Positions 59,180 through 64,000 of a DNA stretch of 64,000 nucleotides are shown in pieces. Both the position numbers and the translations under genes were made by a program. Within the stretch, counting starts at the first letter, position 1; each line of letters starts with the position of its first letter. The stretch is from Enterococcus innesii (GTDB lineage: Bacteria; Bacillota; Bacilli; Lactobacillales; Enterococcaceae), in NCBI GenBank assembly GCA_018982785.1, contig JAHHEN010000003.1, positions 186,001-250,000 of the forward strand, read 5' to 3'. Under the pieces are notes generated by a model. The model was given only the letters and a program-made list of their open reading frames with translations, did no database searches and had not been told where the DNA came from.

Positions 59180-59371
59180 ATGGAGAACAGAGATTTTGCT
59201 GTAGAAGTAGTGCGTTTACGCAATGGAGAGATCAAAGAATTGATTGTTCAACAGCCGGAATTTCTGGCATTTAGAGATGTCTGGCTCCAGCTGGAAGATC
59301 GGTCTTCTTTTGTCGGAGAAGCGGGGTTAAACGGGAAGATCATCTACCGTTATGTACAAGAAAATAAATAG
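59180..59371 (+). CDS. Small conserved hypothetical protein (63 aa)
   Basis: Not recognised beyond being a small soluble protein. GAGGTGAG precedes the ATG with eight-base spacing. No signal peptide or motif. It diverges from clpE and lies before ptsH with a 160-base spacer. A real gene is supported by the ribosome binding site and the even residue use. Confidence 0.65.
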   Translation: MENRDFAVEVVRLRNGEIKELIVQQPEFLAFRDVWLQLEDRSSFVGEAGLNGKIIYRYVQENK

Positions 59372-59531
59372 GACATTTATTTCAATCGTTTATTTAAGAG
59401 AAAACGGTTGTCTATCGATGAAAAAAATGGTAATCTTAACAGTTGAAAGGGCGATTTTTTTCGGGTGTCATTGCATGCATGGAAATTTTGCCTTCACACA
59501 AAAAAACGTATCATAAAGGAGATTGATCAAT

Positions 59532-59798
59532 ATGGAAAAGAAAGATTTTCACGTAGTTGCTGAGACAGGGATTCACGCACGTCCAGCTACATTATTGGTT
59601 CAAACAGCAAGCAAATTTAACTCTGATATCAACTTAGAGTACAAAGGTAAATCAGTAAACCTTAAATCAATCATGGGCGTAATGTCATTAGGCGTTGGCC
59701 AAGGTTCTGATGTTACTATCACTGCTGAAGGTGCTGACGAAGCAGATGCAATCGCTGCAATCGTAGAAACAATGAAAAAAGAAGGTTTGTCTGAATAA
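59532..59798 (+). CDS. ptsH: Phosphocarrier protein HPr
   Basis: The 88-residue phosphocarrier of the PTS. His15 is in TGIHARPAT and the HPr kinase target Ser46 is in [15 protein letters not shown] precedes the ATG at 59532. Ser46-phosphorylated HPr is the cofactor of CcpA, so this gene sits at the head of catabolite control. The stop shares bases with the ptsI start. Confidence 0.97.
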   Translation: MEKKDFHVVAETGIHARPATLLVQTASKFNSDINLEYKGKSVNLKSIMGVMSLGVGQGSDVTITAEGADEADAIAAIVETMKKEGLSE

Positions 59799-61525
59799 TG
59801 GTTGAGATGCTAAAAGGAATTGCTGCTAGTGATGGTGTAGCCGTTGCGAAAGCCTACCTGTTAGTACAACCTGATTTATCTTTTTCAAAAGTATCAGTTG
59901 AAGATACTGCAGCAGAGGAAGCACGCTTAGATGATGCGCTAGCGAAGTCAACAGCGGAATTACAACAAATCCGTGACAAAGCAGCACAAACTTTAGGTGA
60001 AGCAGAAGCACAAGTATTTGATGCTCATTTAATGGTTCTTTCAGATCCTGAGATGATCGGTCAAATCAAACAAAACGTGACAGATAACAAAGTCAATGCA
60101 GAAGCTGCGTTGAAAGAAGTTACTGACATGTATATTGGTATGTTTGAAGCAATGGATGACAATGCTTACATGCAAGAACGGGCAGCTGACATCAAAGATG
60201 TTGCGAAACGTATCTTGGCGCATTTGTTGAATGTGACTTTGCCTAATCCTTCAATGATCAACGAAGAAGTAGTCGTTGTTGCGCATGACTTGACACCAAG
60301 TGATACTGCACAACTAGACCGCAACTTTGTAAAAGCTTTTGTAACAGATATCGGTGGACGTACTTCTCATTCCGCAATCATGGCACGTTCTCTTGAAATC
60401 CCAGCAATCGTTGGAACGATGGAGATCACTGCAAAAGTGAAAGCGGGCGACATCTTAGCTGTTAACGGCATTATCGGTGACGTTATCGTCAACCCGACTG
60501 ATGACCAAGCAGCTGAATTTGTTGAAGCTGGGAAAGCCTACGCAGAACAAAAAGCAGAATGGGAAAAATTGAAAGATGCTGAAACAGTTACGGCTGATGG
60601 CAAGCACTTTGAATTGGCTGCAAACATTGGAACGCCAAAAGATTTAGAAGGTGTCCACAACAATGGTGCAGAAGCAGTCGGTTTATACCGGACTGAATTC
60701 TTGTACATGGATTCTCCTGATTTCCCAACAGAAGAAGACCAATACAAAGCATACAAAGCAGTTTTAGAAGGAATGGCTGGCAAACCAGTGGTTGTCCGTA
60801 CAATGGATATCGGTGGCGATAAAGAACTTCCTTACCTAAAATTGCCTCACGAAATGAATCCTTTCTTAGGCTATCGTGCATTGCGTATCAGCTTATCTGA
60901 ACTTGGGGACGACATGTTCCGTACCCAACTTCGTGCGTTGTTACGTGCTTCTGCTCACGGCAACTTGCGTATCATGTTCCCAATGGTGGCAACATTGAAA
61001 GAGTTCCGTACAGCGAAGAAAATGTATGAAGAAGAGCGTCAAAAATTGATTGACGAAGGCGTTGAGATTTCTAACGAGATCCAAGTCGGAATCATGATCG
61101 AAATTCCAGCAGCAGCTGTCTTAGCAGACAAGTTCGCCAAGGAAGTTGACTTCTTCAGTATTGGTACCAATGACTTGATCCAATACACAATGGCTGCAGA
61201 CCGCATGAATGAGCGCGTGTCTTACTTGTACCAACCATACAACCCATCAATTTTACGTTTAATCAAAAACGTGATCGACTCAGCGCATGCTGAAGGAAAA
61301 TGGGCTGGTATGTGTGGAGAAATGGCCGGCGATCAAACTGCTGTGCCACTTCTTGTAGGTATGGGCTTAGATGAGTTCTCAATGAGTGCAACATCTGTTC
61401 TGAAAACACGTAGCTTAATGAAACGCTTGTCAACGACTGACATGCAAGAATTAGCAAAACGTGCTTTAGAAGATTGCGATACAATGGAAGAAGTTGTAGA
61501 GTTAATCGAACAGTATGTAAACTAA
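59798..61525 (+). CDS. ptsI: Phosphoenolpyruvate-protein phosphotransferase (enzyme I)
   Basis: The first PTS enzyme, moving phosphate from PEP to HPr. The phospho-His is in [13 protein letters not shown], and the PEP-binding barrel has RTEFLYMD and the GTNDLIQYT segment. Length 575. It starts in a TAATG overlap with ptsH and ends at a strong terminator. The N-terminus [13 protein letters not shown] agrees with enterococcal enzyme I. Confidence 0.97.
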   Translation: MVEMLKGIAASDGVAVAKAYLLVQPDLSFSKVSVEDTAAEEARLDDALAKSTAELQQIRDKAAQTLGEAEAQVFDAHLMVLSDPEMIGQIKQNVTDNKVNAEAALKEVTDMYIGMFEAMDDNAYMQERAADIKDVAKRILAHLLNVTLPNPSMINEEVVVVAHDLTPSDTAQLDRNFVKAFVTDIGGRTSHSAIMARSLEIPAIVGTMEITAKVKAGDILAVNGIIGDVIVNPTDDQAAEFVEAGKAYAEQKAEWEKLKDAETVTADGKHFELAANIGTPKDLEGVHNNGAEAVGLYRTEFLYMDSPDFPTEEDQYKAYKAVLEGMAGKPVVVRTMDIGGDKELPYLKLPHEMNPFLGYRALRISLSELGDDMFRTQLRALLRASAHGNLRIMFPMVATLKEFRTAKKMYEEERQKLIDEGVEISNEIQVGIMIEIPAAAVLADKFAKEVDFFSIGTNDLIQYTMAADRMNERVSYLYQPYNPSILRLIKNVIDSAHAEGKWAGMCGEMAGDQTAVPLLVGMGLDEFSMSATSVLKTRSLMKRLSTTDMQELAKRALEDCDTMEEVVELIEQYVN

Positions 61526-61534
61526 TCATTTCTA

Positions 61535-61567
61535 GGCAACAAGCAATTTTTGCTTGTTGCCTTTTTT
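61535..61567 (+). terminator. Terminator of ptsHI
   Basis: GGCAACAAGCAA pairs perfectly with TTGCTTGTTGCC and is followed by six T residues. Confidence 0.95.
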
Positions 61568-61743
61568 GTTTTAAGAAGACATTTTGTTTGATTTGACTTG
61601 CAACAACTTACTACTTTTTTCAGAAAACGAACAGTTTTGTCATATCTTGGAATTAAGCTATGATTCCCTGAGTTTTTCCCGTATCATGGTTAAATGGGGA
61701 ACAAAATCTAGGACCATGGTAGGAGTGTGTCTGCGATCGCCTA

Positions 61744-61752
61744 TGGTATACT
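61744..61752 (+). promoter_or_regulatory. Extended -10 promoter of the glycosyltransferase pair
   Basis: TGGTATACT lies about 38 bases before the TTG start. No good -35 is visible. Confidence 0.5.
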
Positions 61753-61789
61753 AATATCAGATATAAGCATTTCCAAGGAGGAATCATCT

Positions 61790-62800
61790 TTGAAAGTACT
61801 TCTTTATTTTGAAGGAGAAAAATTATTAGCTAAATCAGGTATCGGTCGCGCATTGGCTCATCAGCAACGAGCGCTGACATCTGTCGGGATTCCTTTTACT
61901 CTTGATAAAAATGATGAGGATTATGACATTCTTCACATCAACACGTATGGAATCAATAGTATGCATATGGTCAACAAAGCCAAAAGACAAGGGAAAAAAG
62001 TGATTTACCATGCCCATTCTACAGAAGAGGATTTTCGGAATTCATTTATCGGCTCAAACCAGCTTTCGCCATTATATAAAAAATATTTGATCAGTCTTTA
62101 TTCTAGAGCCGATCAGTTGATCACCCCGACTCCTTATTCGAAAGAACTTTTGGAAGGGTATGGTATCCAAGTACCGATCGAGGCAATCTCAAACGGGATC
62201 GATCTTGACAAATATCAGCCGGATCAAGAGAAAGAAAAAGCCTTTCGCGAGTATTTCAATCTCTTACCAGATCAAAAAGTCATTATATCCGTCGGTTTAT
62301 TTTTTGAACGAAAAGGCATTCTTGATTTTGTAGAGATAGCTAGACAGTTGCCTGAGTATACGTTTATCTGGTTTGGTCATACACCAATGATGACGATTCC
62401 TAAACAGATCCGCGACCTTGTCAATGAGGACCATCCAGAAAATGTGTTGTTTCCCGGCTATATCAAAGGAGACATCATCGAAGGCGCATATTCAGCGGCT
62501 GATCTGTTCTTCTTTCCATCCTATGAAGAAACAGAAGGAATCGTGGTCCTTGAGGCGTTAGCCAGCCACCAAAATGTGCTTGTTCGGGATATTCCTGTTT
62601 ATAAAGGTTGGCTAAGCAATGGGCACAATGCATACATGGAAAAAACCAATCAAGGATTTATTGAGAAAATCAAAGGAATCGTGGAAGGCACATTGCCACA
62701 GTTGAGTGAAGCCGGCTATGAAACGGCCAAGCAAAAAAGTATTGATGAAATCGGATATGAACTAAAAGAAGTTTATACAAAAGTGATGAATACGGAATGA
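61790..62800 (+). CDS. Glycosyltransferase, CpoA/LafB-like (glycolipid synthesis)
   Basis: A GT4-family enzyme of 336 residues that probably adds a second sugar to monoglucosyl-diacylglycerol, giving the diglycosyl lipid anchor of lipoteichoic acid. The N-terminus VLLYFEGEKLLAKSGIGRALAHQ and the nucleotide-sugar motif EETEGIVVLEALA (about 265-277) are typical. The start is TTG, eight bases after AAGGAGG; a longer frame opens at 61727. The next gene is the likely first-step enzyme. The donor sugar (glucose or galactose) is not certain. Confidence 0.85.
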   Translation: MKVLLYFEGEKLLAKSGIGRALAHQQRALTSVGIPFTLDKNDEDYDILHINTYGINSMHMVNKAKRQGKKVIYHAHSTEEDFRNSFIGSNQLSPLYKKYLISLYSRADQLITPTPYSKELLEGYGIQVPIEAISNGIDLDKYQPDQEKEKAFREYFNLLPDQKVIISVGLFFERKGILDFVEIARQLPEYTFIWFGHTPMMTIPKQIRDLVNEDHPENVLFPGYIKGDIIEGAYSAADLFFFPSYEETEGIVVLEALASHQNVLVRDIPVYKGWLSNGHNAYMEKTNQGFIEKIKGIVEGTLPQLSEAGYETAKQKSIDEIGYELKEVYTKVMNTE

Positions 62801-62831
62801 AGAAACTAATGGAAAGTTTGGAGGGACCGTT

Positions 62832-64000
62832 TTGAAAATCGGATTTTTTACAGACACCTACTTCCCCCAGGTAAGTGGTGTGGCGACGATCAAGACATTG
62901 AAAGAAGAGCTTGAGAAAAAAGGCCATAAAGTCTATATCTTTACTACGACCGATCCAAATGCTGATCTGGATGAAGAAGATATTATTCGCATGCCAAGTG
63001 TCCCGTTTGTGTCTTTCAAAGACCGGCGAATCGTAGTGCGCGGCATGTTGTATGCCTATTTGATCGCCAAAGAATTAGAGTTGGAATTGATCCATACCCA
63101 TACCGAGTTTGGCTCTGGGATGTTGGGGAAAATGGTGGGGCGCAAATTGCAGATTCCTGTGATCCATACCTACCATACGATGTATGAAGACTACTTGCAC
63201 TACATCGCCAACGGAAAGGTCTTACGACCATCTCACGTGAAATATCTTTCACGGCTCTTTGCCAACCACTCGACAGGTGTTGTTTGCCCAAGTGAACGAG
63301 TCATCGATACGCTGAGAGGGTATGGTGTGGTTTCACCGATGCGGATCATCCCCACAGGGATCGAAGTTGAGAAGTTTCGTCGACCGGACATTACAACTGA
63401 CATGAAAAAAGAATTGCGGGAGAAATTGGGTATCACTGAGAATCAGCCCATGCTGCTTTCCCTCAGTCGTATTTCCTATGAAAAAAATATTCAGGCAATC
63501 ATCGACGGGATGCCAGAAATTTTAACGAAGATTCCTGATGCGCAATTAGTGATCGTTGGGAAAGGTCCACATAAAGAAAAATTAGAAGAAAAAGTGGTGG
63601 ATATGGCTTTATCTGACCATGTTCAATTTGTCGGTGAAGTGGCGAATGATAAGGTAGCGATCTATTATCATGCGGCAGATTACTTCGTGAGTGCCTCCAC
63701 CTCAGAAACACAAGGTTTGACTTACACGGAAGCAATGGCTGCTGGAACACCGTTAGTCGTTGAAGGCAATGACTACTTAAATACTTTGATCGACGATCCG
63801 TCTTTAGGTGTCACCTATGAGAGTGATCGGGATTTCGCAAAAGCATTTATTGATTATTATGAACGAAAGATTCCTGCTGATCCCGAAGTTCTTGCTAGGA
63901 AGATGTATGAGATTTCGGCACTACGTTTTGGTGAGTCGATGCTGTCTTTCTACCATGACATGGTCGCTTATTATGAAACAGAACGCATCGAAAAAGAAAC
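62832..64000 (+). CDS. 1,2-diacylglycerol 3-glucosyltransferase-like protein (partial)
   Basis: A GT4-family alpha-monoglucosyl-diacylglycerol synthase homologue. TTG start, six bases after GGAGGG, reading MKIGFFTDTYFPQVSGVA. VIHTYHTMYEDYLHYIANG and the C-terminal ETQGLTYTEAMAAGTP motif follow. The frame is open for 389 codons to the window end and has no stop, so the 3' end is missing. With the gene before it, it should build the membrane glycolipid anchor. Function is by family similarity to streptococcal and listerial pairs. Confidence 0.87.
   Translation, partial: MKIGFFTDTYFPQVSGVATIKTLKEELEKKGHKVYIFTTTDPNADLDEEDIIRMPSVPFVSFKDRRIVVRGMLYAYLIAKELELELIHTHTEFGSGMLGKMVGRKLQIPVIHTYHTMYEDYLHYIANGKVLRPSHVKYLSRLFANHSTGVVCPSERVIDTLRGYGVVSPMRIIPTGIEVEKFRRPDITTDMKKELREKLGITENQPMLLSLSRISYEKNIQAIIDGMPEILTKIPDAQLVIVGKGPHKEKLEEKVVDMALSDHVQFVGEVANDKVAIYYHAADYFVSASTSETQGLTYTEAMAAGTPLVVEGNDYLNTLIDDPSLGVTYESDRDFAKAFIDYYERKIPADPEVLARKMYEISALRFGESMLSFYHDMVAYYETERIEKE

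Noticed and set aside
59395-59412. Possible cre site before ptsH
   Set aside because: Three mismatches to the consensus core; not distinguishable from chance.

Overview
The window looks like chromosomal DNA of an Enterococcus or a close relative in the Enterococcaceae. It is moderately AT-rich with strong AGGAGG-type ribosome binding sites and frequent TTG and GTG starts. It carries HPr and enzyme I, ClpE behind a CtsR-type operator, a glycine T-box ahead of glyQS, DUF916 surface proteins and Mga-type regulators. The species cannot be fixed from sequence reading alone.

Layout. 0.1-3 kb: a GH4 and GH1 phospho-beta-glucosidase pair. 3-8.7 kb: glutathione peroxidase and a MATE pump on the minus strand, then trxB, a phosphoglucomutase and a CzrA-like ArsR regulator. 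8.8-12 kb: hom-thrC-thrB. 12.1-13.5 kb: a PPDK regulatory protein diverging from a Zur repressor. 13.6-20.4 kb: rpsU-yqeY and phoH-pgpH-ybeY-dgkA-era-recO. 20.3-25 kb: an AraC regulator with GH42 and GH35 beta-galactosidases. 25-28.6 kb: T-box, a small broken gene, glyQ and glyS. 28.9-37.3 kb: rlmD-like, recX, mutY, an Ntdp-type phosphatase, an amidase, a GNAT, an AI-2E family membrane protein and a CorC/HlyC-type protein. 37.5-42.5 kb: lplA-metNIQ and prfC. 43.2-56 kb: a low-coding-density accessory island. 56.2-64 kb: a DUF1827 protein, clpE, ptsHI and a glycolipid glycosyltransferase pair cut by the window end.

The accessory island is the most unusual part. It holds two diverged copies of one set: small exported beta-rich proteins without a WxL motif or sorting signal, a DUF916-type membrane-anchored partner, an Mga-like regulator, and a possibly homologous cytosolic protein of unknown function. 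DUF916 proteins normally sit with WxL surface proteins. Here none is seen, so the small exported proteins may be the partners in a WxL-like surface system of a different kind. This is inference.

Six genes are each interrupted by net deletions of one or two bases, mostly in homopolymers: the small gene before glyQ, rlmD, recX, the CorC/HlyC-type gene, one DUF916 gene (twice) and one Mga-like gene. A seventh gene may be affected. Restoring the bases gives full-length proteins. Sequencing undercalls, mismatch-repair deficiency and real decay all remain possible.
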